In this document: positions 12,511 to 18,237 of the stretch, one piece after another | Numbering within the stretch: the first letter of the stretch is position 1 | How the letters are laid out: each line of letters starts with the position of its first letter | IMG/VR virus record: IMGVR_UViG_3300020579_000092 | Location: 1-26,455 of that record | Length of the DNA: 26,455 bases | Source of the DNA: a virus | Direction: 5' to 3' (one strand) | Notes under the pieces: model-generated | Told to the model about the DNA's origin: nothing | Databases searched by the model: none | The model's input: only the letters and a program-made list of their open reading frames with translations | Made by a program: the position numbers and the translations under genes

Positions 12511-12511
12511 G
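12492..12511. repeat. Duplicated stop/start junction (copy 1; copy 2 at 12701-12720)
   Basis: The two 20-bp stretches match at 17 positions, the last 11 being identical (AGCGCCATGAG). Each contains the end of one gene (LR-x-AP, stop) and the ATG of the next, so the junction between genes 12340/12507 has a near copy between genes 12507/12716. Confidence 0.7.
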
Positions 12512-12719
12512 CAGCGCGTCAAAACTCTATGACGTTACGGATGCTATCGAAGCTCTCGAATGGGGCAGTTGCGATGGCTGTGGACAGCATTATACCTGCC
12601 CTGTATGTGGCGCAACCAAAACAACTTGGGATGAATCTGGCATGAATGAACTGCCCGGCAAACACAAGGAAGATTGCCCCATCCCAGCGCTGATCGCAAA
12701 GCTAAGGGCAGCGCCATGA
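12507..12719 (+). CDS. Zinc-binding small protein, paralogue of the 85-aa protein at 14056, 70 aa
   Basis: The start at 12507 makes an ATGA overlap with the gene before. After a short helix (LYDVTDAIEALEWG), six metal ligands follow: C22, C25, C31, C34, H53 and C57 (GSCDGCGQHYTCPVCG... GKHKEDCP). The same LEWGSCDGCG...CPxC...HK-x-DCP core occurs in the product at 14056-14313, so the two are diverged copies. H plus five Cys could hold one or two zinc ions. Role unknown. Confidence 0.68.
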   Translation: MSSASKLYDVTDAIEALEWGSCDGCGQHYTCPVCGATKTTWDESGMNELPGKHKEDCPIPALIAKLRAAP

Positions 12720-13213
12720 GTCAGAACCCTTCTCAGGATGCCCCGCCAAGCGATTCCCAGCCCCGCAGAGCCTACAAACCTACCAGATCACTCAAGCCCC
12801 CAGCGATTCAGAGCGCCGTGCTAGCTAAAAGAGCGAATGGAAGCTCCAAGCGTCAAATATCGAAAGACTTAGGCGTAGCATTTAATACCGTCACTAACAT
12901 ATTGGAACTAAACAACTTTGACGCGAATCTCGACGCAGAACGTAAAGAGAGTTTGAGCTTGATTCCTTTGGCTCGCGCAGCCGTGAAAGCTCGCCTTGAA
13001 AAGAACGACGGCGCAATAGGAATCAAAGTCCTCGAAAACTCCATATGGCCTTTGAATGCAAAGACTTCCAGGCAGCCTGACGCGGGCCTCACGCTCGCAA
13101 TAGGCCAGCTTATGGGTAATGTAACCGTAGCAAGTACTACCGAGCTAAAGCCAATAGAATCAGCCGCTATTTGTGTCAGCACAGACACGCCAAAAGCAGA
13201 GCCAGCCAAGTAA
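12716..13213 (+). CDS. Helix-turn-helix protein, candidate small terminase subunit, 165 aa
   Basis: The start at 12716 overlaps the previous stop (ATGA). A Pro/Ser-rich N-terminus (1-30) leads to a helix-turn-helix at about 36-66 (AVLAKRANGSSKRQISKDLG, VAFNTVTNILE). Then a helical segment (SLIPLARAAVKARLEKNDGA, IGIKVLENSIWP) resembles the central helices of some phage small terminases. The C-terminus is low in complexity. Small terminases recognise the packaging site and stimulate the large subunit, which here is encoded 1.1 kb downstream with three genes between. A transcriptional regulator is the alternative. Confidence 0.55.
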   Translation: MSQNPSQDAPPSDSQPRRAYKPTRSLKPPAIQSAVLAKRANGSSKRQISKDLGVAFNTVTNILELNNFDANLDAERKESLSLIPLARAAVKARLEKNDGAIGIKVLENSIWPLNAKTSRQPDAGLTLAIGQLMGNVTVASTTELKPIESAAICVSTDTPKAEPAK

Positions 13214-13463
13214 CTCACCACAACAGCCGATATTGTAAGGTTTCGTACCCGTTAACTCCTCGCCACTACGAGACATAATGCTTTTTATATGACACGTAAG
13301 CTATTGATTTATAAGCACGATAGATTGGCGCTCAGGACGTACAGTACCAGGAGGCAGGGAAGCAGCCGAAAAGGGGCTACCCACGCTCGCATATGCATAG
13401 CTTCCCCCATAACTTTTGCGATTTCACTTGACACATATGTACGACATGCTGTAGGTTTGCGAA
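13214..13463. other. Intergenic region with nested inverted repeats
   Basis: No supported gene lies in this 250-bp gap. At 13357-13406 a GGGAAGC/GCTTCCC pair (13357-13363 with 13400-13406) encloses an AGCC/GGCT hairpin directly inside it (13364-13378) and the palindrome GCATATGC (13389-13396). This would give a branched RNA just upstream of a promoter-like sequence. It could be a terminator-like or attenuator element, but no T-run follows. A 104-codon frame from 13289 crosses the gap and is rejected. Confidence 0.45.
13428..13457 (+). promoter_or_regulatory. Possible promoter for the terminase-proximal genes
   Basis: TTGACA (13428-13433), 18 bp and TAGGTT (13452-13457), six bases before the GTG of the ribbon-helix-helix-like gene. 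The spacer contains ATGT-N3-ACAT (13437-13447), a possible operator. The -35 is perfect; the -10 is weak. Confidence 0.42.
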
Positions 13464-13904
13464 GTGCGAAAGATATTCAGCCAACGTGCCAGAATCGTGG
13501 TTTATTTGGAGAACGAGGCGGTAGACCGGATGCTGGAGAAGGCGCGTGGCGGGGGCCAGACGCTGGTGGAATGGGCGCGGGAGACGCTGCTTGGAGAACT
13601 TGAGGACGATACAGCGAAAGATGGAGCTTGCCGAAGGTGCGGAGAGAAGTGCGACTACTGTGATGCTGGTGACGACAAAGCGATGCGACGGGTTGAGCCA
13701 GTACGTGTGGCTGGACGGCGGACTGGTACGCCTAAGCGAGTTGCCGAGCCTGCCGCGTCACCTGAAGGTGCGGTTGATGGAGTTGTCCACGAATATGTTG
13801 AGCAGGTTGCCGTACAGCAAGTTAGGGGCACCAAGACCTGCGTTCACGGAGTCGCAAAAGGCTGGCGCTGCTGGCAGTGCGGCGGACCAGCGATAATCGA
13901 ATGA
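13464..13904 (+). CDS. Ribbon-helix-helix-like protein with two zinc motifs, 146 aa
   Basis: GTG at 13464. Residues 9-46 (ARIVVYLENEAVDRMLEKAR, GGGQTLVEWARETLLGELE) have the strand-helix-helix pattern of CopG-like DNA-binding proteins. A four-Cys cluster follows (C56, C59, C63, C66 in CRRCGEKCDYC). A basic linker of about 55 residues leads to a second site (C126, H128, C136, C139 in TCVHGVAKGWRCWQCGG). Strand-helix-helix plus two zinc knuckles is unusual. Two long overlapping frames exist here because the stretch is GC-rich. A regulator of the late block is a reasonable guess. Confidence 0.62.
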   Translation: MRKIFSQRARIVVYLENEAVDRMLEKARGGGQTLVEWARETLLGELEDDTAKDGACRRCGEKCDYCDAGDDKAMRRVEPVRVAGRRTGTPKRVAEPAASPEGAVDGVVHEYVEQVAVQQVRGTKTCVHGVAKGWRCWQCGGPAIIE

Positions 13905-14059
13905 ACAACCTCAACAATAGCTGGATGGTGGTTTTAGGGTATGCTGTCTTGACGCTGGCGTTCATCCGCGTTTGGGGCTGGATTGACGGAACGGATGCCT
14001 GGTACGAGAAACAGAGGGCGGAATGGAAGAAGGATTTGCCGAAAAATGGCCGGAAATGA
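13901..14059 (+). CDS. Small membrane protein, 52 aa
   Basis: The start at 13901 makes an ATGA overlap with the previous gene. The product has a short polar N-terminus (MNNLNNS), one hydrophobic segment (WMVVLGYAVLTLAFIRVWGW) and a charged tail (YEKQRAEWKKDLPKNGRK). One membrane span with the basic tail inside is expected. Its position just before the packaging genes gives no clear role. Confidence 0.6.
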   Translation: MNNLNNSWMVVLGYAVLTLAFIRVWGWIDGTDAWYEKQRAEWKKDLPKNGRK

Positions 14060-14313
14060 ACTGCCTGACGTTCGCCACGCCTGAAGATGCGAAGAAGGCC
14101 GAATCTCTGTTCAATAAGATGCAGGGGCGAATAGACATGCTCTCATCCTTGGTCCGTTTGCTCGAATGGGGAAGTTGCGACGGCTGCGGTAACCACGCTT
14201 ATTGCCCACTTTGTAGCCAAGCCAAAGAAAGTATGAGTTGGGACGAAGATGAGCCCGTTAACCATGCAGGATTCCACAAGCCAGACTGCCCAGTAAAAAT
14301 CGCTTTGGGGTAA
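14056..14313 (+). CDS. Zinc-binding small protein, paralogue of the protein at 12507, 85 aa
   Basis: The start at 14056 shares ATGA with the upstream stop. A helical N-terminus (TPEDAKKAESLFNKMQGRID) precedes the zinc core: C41, C44, C50, C53, H74, C78 (LEWGSCDGCGNHAYCPLCSQ ... GFHKPDCP). The core aligns with the 70-aa protein at 12507, including LEWGSCDGCG and HK-x-DCP. It ends three bases before the large terminase start. It may be an accessory DNA-binding or packaging protein; that is inference. Confidence 0.68.
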   Translation: MNCLTFATPEDAKKAESLFNKMQGRIDMLSSLVRLLEWGSCDGCGNHAYCPLCSQAKESMSWDEDEPVNHAGFHKPDCPVKIALG

Positions 14314-14315
14314 AA

Positions 14316-15812
14316 ATGGGCTATCGGCAAGGCATTCTCGAACTCAAGGACGCGATAGTTGGCCTTGAGAAACTTCCAAAGTCCAAGCAATTTGTGACAT
14401 CCAAGTTCTTTGGCTCCGCCTACGTCGGTGGCGAGGGTTCCTCTAAGACTGCCTCTCTTTGCTGTGCGGCGATCTGTAATGCTTGGCTAGACCATGGTGG
14501 GAAGTCCCTCATTGGCCGTCTTAATATGCCTGCCCTTGAGTCCACCACCATGAATGACTTCCTTTCGATGGTCCCCGCCGACATGGGAGAGTGGAAAGAA
14601 CAGCCTAAAACATGGGTTTTCTCTAACGGCCACACGGTCATTTTCCGTCACTTGGATATTTCCGATCCCAAAGTCACAGGTCACATCAAATCCGAGAACC
14701 TTAGCGCCGCCTACGTCGATGAAGCCTCGGAAGTCGATGAAAAGGTGTTTTTGCTGCTAGTCGGACGTATGCGCCGGGCTGGTTCGCAGCGGCGGATTCT
14801 CCGTCTTTCTTCCAACCCTGCTGGCCACGACTACATGTGGAAGCACTTTTTCGACCCCAACCGGAAACCAGAGTGGAAACAGCTTTTTGAGGGTATCAGC
14901 GCGTCCTCGATGGACAATATTTTCCTTCCCGCCGACACCGTAAACAGGAACCTGAGTATTTATCCGGCAGATTGGGCCGACCGCTTCATTTATGGGCATT
15001 TTTCTGACTTCACCGACCTGGTTTATAAGGAGTTTACAGAAGAATCCCACGTCTGGGATGACCGACCGGGCCTGGAATATGAGATTTTTAATGGCCGCTC
15101 GAATCCGCCGCTGGATTGGCCCGTGATCGTAGGCATGGACATCGGCGGCGGTGAGGAAGGCGACCCGTGGGCGCTCACTTTCGATTCCATAGCCCCCGAT
15201 GGGCGGCTGTATCAGTTTGCCGAGATTTACGGCTCTGAACTTCGCATCAAGCCGATTGCCGAACAGTTCCATGAAAAAATGGAAGGCCGAACTCTTGACG
15301 GCATGGCCTACGATTATGCCCAGCGCGCGGCAGCGATTGAACTCGAAGAATACGGGATAGGCGGTCAGTCGGCCATCAAGGATGTTAAACCGGGCCTCTT
15401 TAAGACTGCTCAGTACATGCACGTTGACCCCACGCTTTCGCACCCGTTTAATTCCAGAATTTCCGGTTCTCCGCGTTCTTTTATGGCCAAATCCTGCATG
15501 AACACGATTCGGGAACACGGCAGTTATAAGTGGGCGAAAGATAGGTCAGGCAACGCCAAAAACGAACCATCCCACGAAAACAGCCACGGTCCCGACGCCA
15601 AGCGCTACGCGATTCATACTTTCCGGCCGCTGCCGGCACAAATCACAGAGCCTAAAATCTGGGAAAACAGGAAACTCGACATCGCCAGTCGCCTCTACTG
15701 GCAGCGCGCCAAAGAGCACGAAGAGAAGGAACCTTTGCGCCGCAAAGGATTTAGTACTTTCACTTTAGCCAGAAAAAGAGTAGAACAAAGACGGGAGATA
15801 CCGCCGCAATGA
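14316..15812 (+). CDS. terL: Terminase large subunit, 498 aa
   Basis: This is the packaging motor. The ATPase has a variant Walker A GGEGSSKT at 38-45, Walker B AAYVDEA at 131-137 with catalytic Glu, and the coupling motif SSNPAG at 165-170. The RNase H-like nuclease begins at GMDIGGG (D275), continues with AYDYA (D333) and ends with HGPDAKRYA (D427), giving three acidic metal ligands. Length is normal. The ATPase pumps DNA into the portal and the nuclease cuts the concatemer. Start at ATG 14316 behind GGGGTAAAA. The next gene overlaps it by four bases. Confidence 0.95.
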   Translation: MGYRQGILELKDAIVGLEKLPKSKQFVTSKFFGSAYVGGEGSSKTASLCCAAICNAWLDHGGKSLIGRLNMPALESTTMNDFLSMVPADMGEWKEQPKTWVFSNGHTVIFRHLDISDPKVTGHIKSENLSAAYVDEASEVDEKVFLLLVGRMRRAGSQRRILRLSSNPAGHDYMWKHFFDPNRKPEWKQLFEGISASSMDNIFLPADTVNRNLSIYPADWADRFIYGHFSDFTDLVYKEFTEESHVWDDRPGLEYEIFNGRSNPPLDWPVIVGMDIGGGEEGDPWALTFDSIAPDGRLYQFAEIYGSELRIKPIAEQFHEKMEGRTLDGMAYDYAQRAAAIELEEYGIGGQSAIKDVKPGLFKTAQYMHVDPTLSHPFNSRISGSPRSFMAKSCMNTIREHGSYKWAKDRSGNAKNEPSHENSHGPDAKRYAIHTFRPLPAQITEPKIWENRKLDIASRLYWQRAKEHEEKEPLRRKGFSTFTLARKRVEQRREIPPQ

Positions 15813-16129
15813 TTCCCACTGGCCCAGCGCCGACACCCGATGAACTCGTAGAAACGCTTTTCGCTGAAGTGCTCCTCCCGCCAGAAGGCTATGAATATCA
15901 TGGCAACAACGGCCAGTTGCTTTTCCCTGTATTTGGCCAGGACCGCTGGCGCATTCTCCTGCACAAAAAAGATACTGACTTCATCGACAAAGCCAACTTC
16001 ACGCCCGTTTTCCTAGAAGGCGCTTTCATCCTGAAATTGACCAAAGCCCTAAATGCCATGCAACGCGAACTCAACCAGGCGGTGAGCGAAGAGATTCCCG
16101 AGCCAGTGGGCAGCAAGGTTGTGATGTGA
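15809..16129 (+). CDS. Hypothetical protein, 106 aa
   Basis: ATG at 15809 within the end of the terminase gene (ATGA). The N-terminus is Pro-rich (MIPTGPAPTPDELVETLFAE). The centre is strand-rich (GYEYHGNNGQLLFPVFGQDR, WRILLHKKDTDFIDKANFTP). A helix follows (LTKALNAMQRELNQAVSEE). No family is recognised. Its tight linkage to the terminase and portal suggests a packaging or head-completion accessory role, which the sequence itself does not show. Confidence 0.68.
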   Translation: MIPTGPAPTPDELVETLFAEVLLPPEGYEYHGNNGQLLFPVFGQDRWRILLHKKDTDFIDKANFTPVFLEGAFILKLTKALNAMQRELNQAVSEEIPEPVGSKVVM

Positions 16130-16776
16130 GCAGAGGAAACCTCGACATCGAATCTGGCGGCTTCCCTATTTACCCATCGGGCGGCAAGGACGCAGCTAAG
16201 GCTATCGCCAAATGGAACGCCCAGCGCCGCGTTGAGAGTATGCCAGATTTGAAAGACCCTCCGATTCTGACTCGTTCGCAAGTAATGTTCTCCACCGCTG
16301 AATCGGCGCACGATGAGCCTCGCTCCTGCTTCAACTGCCCGATGTATTTCGAGAAAGCCGGGCGATGCAAATACTTCGGGCCTCGCACCAAAATCTACAA
16401 GTTCACCGAAGGCGAGAAAGACGGAAACCCCATTGAATACTGGCCCGTTTGCGGCTATTGGTTTTACGGCAAGCCAAGTCAGGACTCCCCGAAATATTTC
16501 GAGACGCTTCTCGACCCAGAAGATGCGGGACTTGGATGGGTCAATGCTCCTAAACCCGGCCTTGAACAATCAGGGACTTGCTGCGGCGGCGGGAATGACG
16601 GAGACGATTGCGATTACTGGCGCACGCAAGGCAAAGAAGCTAAATGGGATGCTGTCGTCGGAACTTGCCGGGTGTTACAATCTGCCACAGCAAACATGGA
16701 TTGCTGTGCGGTATGGACCGACGATGATTGGATAACTTGGCAAATTGGGCAGCAATTCCTTAAGGGAAAACCGTGA
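16126..16776 (+). CDS. Cys-rich hypothetical protein, 216 aa
   Basis: GTG at 16126 (GTGA overlap). Several Cys groups are spread along the protein: SCFNCPMYF...GRCKYFG near 67-81, VCGYW near 108, TCCGGGNDGDDCDYW near 151-165, GTCRV and MDCCAVW near the end. This is more cysteine than is usual for a cytoplasmic protein. Possible roles are multi-zinc binding or an iron-sulphur cluster; the pattern of aromatic residues around each group does not match a family I know. It sits between packaging genes. Confidence 0.68.
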   Translation: MSRGNLDIESGGFPIYPSGGKDAAKAIAKWNAQRRVESMPDLKDPPILTRSQVMFSTAESAHDEPRSCFNCPMYFEKAGRCKYFGPRTKIYKFTEGEKDGNPIEYWPVCGYWFYGKPSQDSPKYFETLLDPEDAGLGWVNAPKPGLEQSGTCCGGGNDGDDCDYWRTQGKEAKWDAVVGTCRVLQSATANMDCCAVWTDDDWITWQIGQQFLKGKP

Positions 16777-17168
16777 GAATACAGACGCAAGAGCAGAAAG
16801 ATAAACTGAATGAGTACAAGCGCAACTGGTCGAAGGACAAACCGGAATTGCGTTTCATGCGATATTTTCGCCATCGCCTGAAGAGTCGCTATGGCATGAC
16901 GCCCGAGCAGTTCTATGAACTTGCGAACGCCTTTCACGGGAAATGTTTTATTTGCCAGCGCGAAATGATTTTACCCGACAAGGTGAAACGCCCTGTTAGG
17001 CATGGTCGCTGTGCTGTGGTTGACCACGACCATGCTATCAATCAAGTTCGCGGAGTCATTTGCAATAATTGTAATCGCGCCCTTGGATTTCTGAACACAT
17101 CATCTACCCTGCATCGAGCGATGGTCTATCTAGACACGTTCAACAAGGTGGCCTATGGCGCAAGCTGA
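16773..17168 (+). CDS. Recombination endonuclease VII-like protein, 131 aa
   Basis: GTG at 16773 overlaps the previous stop. A basic helical N-terminus precedes the endonuclease VII (pfam02945-type) core: C58-x-x-C61 (GKCFICQREM), VVDHDHAINQVRG at 82-94 with the catalytic Asp/His residues, and C97-x-x-C100 with NCNRALGFL. The four Cys bind zinc in the T4 gp49 family. These enzymes resolve branched DNA before packaging, so a place next to the terminase and portal makes sense. It could also be a mobile HNH-type gene. Confidence 0.9.
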   Translation: MRIQTQEQKDKLNEYKRNWSKDKPELRFMRYFRHRLKSRYGMTPEQFYELANAFHGKCFICQREMILPDKVKRPVRHGRCAVVDHDHAINQVRGVICNNCNRALGFLNTSSTLHRAMVYLDTFNKVAYGAS

Positions 17169-17307
17169 CCTTAGCGGCATGGGCAATATGATGAAGCCTT
17201 TGGTTATGGCAGCCATGAAACTGGCGCAAAAAGGAAAAACTCCCGACAAGCGCAAAGCGAAAATTAGCGCGAAGATGAAGATGTCCGTTAAGGCCAAGCA
17301 TGGGTGA
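17155..17307 (+). CDS. Hypothetical Met/Lys-rich small protein, 50 aa
   Basis: Found by direct translation, with AAGGTGGCCT before the ATG at 17155. The product MAQADLSGMGNMMKPLVMAA, MKLAQKGKTPDKRKAKISAK, then MKMSVKAKHG is basic and helical with nine methionines. It overlaps the endonuclease VII gene by 14 bases and the next gene by eight. No family is recognised; nucleic-acid binding is possible from charge. Confidence 0.62.
   Translation: MAQADLSGMGNMMKPLVMAAMKLAQKGKTPDKRKAKISAKMKMSVKAKHG
17287..17307. repeat. Duplicated stop/start junction (copy 1; copy 2 at 17453-17473)
   Basis: The two 21-bp stretches match at 17 positions and encode VKAKHG-stop and VEVKHG-stop. In both, the next gene's ATG lies in the codons for the final HG, giving the same eight-base overlap. 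Confidence 0.7.
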
Positions 17308-17473
17308 ATTAATCTGTCCGTTGTGTGGTAAGTCGGCTATCCGCGATAATTGGGACGGCCACATAATAGAATGGGCAGGTGATGGATGGAAATTAACTTG
17401 TCCTGAACCCATTGTCGTTGAAAAGCCATTGTCGCATTGCGAACTAATCGGTGTTGAGGTTAAGCATGGTTGA
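17300..17473 (+). CDS. Small CxxC protein, 57 aa
   Basis: Found by direct translation, with an eight-base overlap on each side. MGELICPLCGKSAIRDNWDG begins with C6-x-x-C9; C34 and C47 follow (LTCPEP, LSHCEL), enough for a zinc site. DNWDGHIIEWAGDGW gives a small strand pair. It ends VEVKHG, like the VKAKHG of the gene before. Function unknown. Confidence 0.62.
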   Translation: MGELICPLCGKSAIRDNWDGHIIEWAGDGWKLTCPEPIVVEKPLSHCELIGVEVKHG

Positions 17474-17693
17474 AAAAACCGCTCTCGAAGTCCAAATCGA
17501 GCAGGAAGCCAAGGAACTAAAAGAAGCTCCGGTAATTCAGCCGATTATTGGCCAAGTGAAGCGTTGCCATATTTGCGGAGCGGTGTTCAGCGCCAGCGAT
17601 TTGCGGCCCTTCGATACGCACGTTCCAGCCGAAAGAGGCAGGCAAGTACGTGAAGCGTGTCCAAACTGCCATCCAGACAGGAGCATCACATGA
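17466..17693 (+). CDS. Small zinc-ribbon protein, 75 aa
   Basis: The start at 17466 overlaps the previous gene by eight bases. An acidic helix (VEKTALEVQIEQEAKELKEA) is followed by C34-x-x-C37 (RCHICGAVF) and C65-x-x-C68 (ACPNCHPDR), a classical four-Cys zinc ribbon spanning a polar loop. It overlaps the next gene by ATGA. Zinc ribbons of this size often act as nucleic-acid or protein adaptors; no specific role is shown. Confidence 0.68.
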   Translation: MVEKTALEVQIEQEAKELKEAPVIQPIIGQVKRCHICGAVFSASDLRPFDTHVPAERGRQVREACPNCHPDRSIT

Positions 17694-17926
17694 GGTTTGA
17701 AACATCGTATAAAAACGGCGATGCCGTGGCGTATTTCCATGACTCGGAGAATAAGATTGTTGTGCCAATCATCATGCCGGATTCCTATAAAGACGACGCG
17801 GAAGTGAATGCCAAGCGCATCGAACAAGCGCAAAAAGCTGCATTACGGAACTGGATTGAGAAAGCCTTCAAAGAAGGTATCCTCACGCCAGAAGAGGCAG
17901 AATGGTGCAGGAAACAACATGCCTAG
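17690..17926 (+). CDS. Hypothetical alpha/beta protein, 78 aa
   Basis: The start at 17690 makes an ATGA overlap with the zinc-ribbon gene. Strands come first (MRFETSYKNGDAVAYFHDSE, NKIVVPIIMPDSY), then helices (VNAKRIEQAQKAALRNWIEK, FKEGILTPEEAEWCRKQHA). No cysteine site and no family recognised. Both it and the next gene lie in a chain of overlapping small genes between the terminase and the portal. Confidence 0.65.
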   Translation: MRFETSYKNGDAVAYFHDSENKIVVPIIMPDSYKDDAEVNAKRIEQAQKAALRNWIEKAFKEGILTPEEAEWCRKQHA

Positions 17927-18104
17927 CGAAAAAGATTGGGACGACATCCCGGTAGAGGAGATAAAAAGTGTTGCATCTTCCTTGCTATATCTCAAGCGCA
18001 CTTTTGGGACTGATGTTGGTCATCCAGCAAATCCAGCACAACCGGACCAACCGGGGGCTAATCGACAAGATACTCGAAAGCAAGGGACTGACCCCGCTGC
18101 CTGA
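17919..18104 (+). CDS. Possible overlapping gene, 61 aa
   Basis: ATG at 17919 overlaps the upstream stop by eight bases. MPSEKDWDDIPVEEIKSVAS then SLLYLKRTFG looks coding at first. After that it runs for 137 bases in another frame of the 89-aa gene, and becomes Pro/Gln/Asn-rich, as a shadow frame would. The first 16 codons do not overlap the next gene, so a short leader peptide or a true overlapping gene is possible. Confidence 0.35.
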   Translation: MPSEKDWDDIPVEEIKSVASSLLYLKRTFGTDVGHPANPAQPDQPGANRQDTRKQGTDPAA

Positions 18105-18237
18105 CGAGCATCCGCTGGTGGAAACAGTGAAGAAGCTGGCGACGAAAGAGCCGCTGACGGAGCAGCGCAAGAAAGAATTACTAGAGCGCGTGAGGTTCAA
18201 GATACCGGGGATGCCAGAATACATGGCGAAAAAATAA
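17968..18237 (+). CDS. Membrane-anchored small protein, 89 aa
   Basis: GTG at 17968 behind GAGGAGATAAAAA, a good ribosome binding site. An N-terminal hydrophobic segment (LHLPCYISSALLGLMLVIQQ) is followed by a polar, charged helical domain (DEHPLVETVKKLATKEPLTE, QRKKELLERVRFKIPG). One membrane span and a cytoplasmic or periplasmic helical part fit. Inner spanins look similar, but no lipoprotein partner is adjacent. It ends directly at the portal start codon. Confidence 0.65.
   Translation: MLHLPCYISSALLGLMLVIQQIQHNRTNRGLIDKILESKGLTPLPDEHPLVETVKKLATKEPLTEQRKKELLERVRFKIPGMPEYMAKK

Noticed and set aside
13289-13603. A 104-codon plus-strand frame across the intergenic gap
   Set aside because: No ribosome site, no protein-like composition, and it runs through the promoter-like sequence and into another frame of a better-supported gene.
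14757-15518. A 253-codon minus-strand frame
   Set aside because: It mirrors the nuclease domain of the large terminase and has no promoter, ribosome site or neighbours in its direction.
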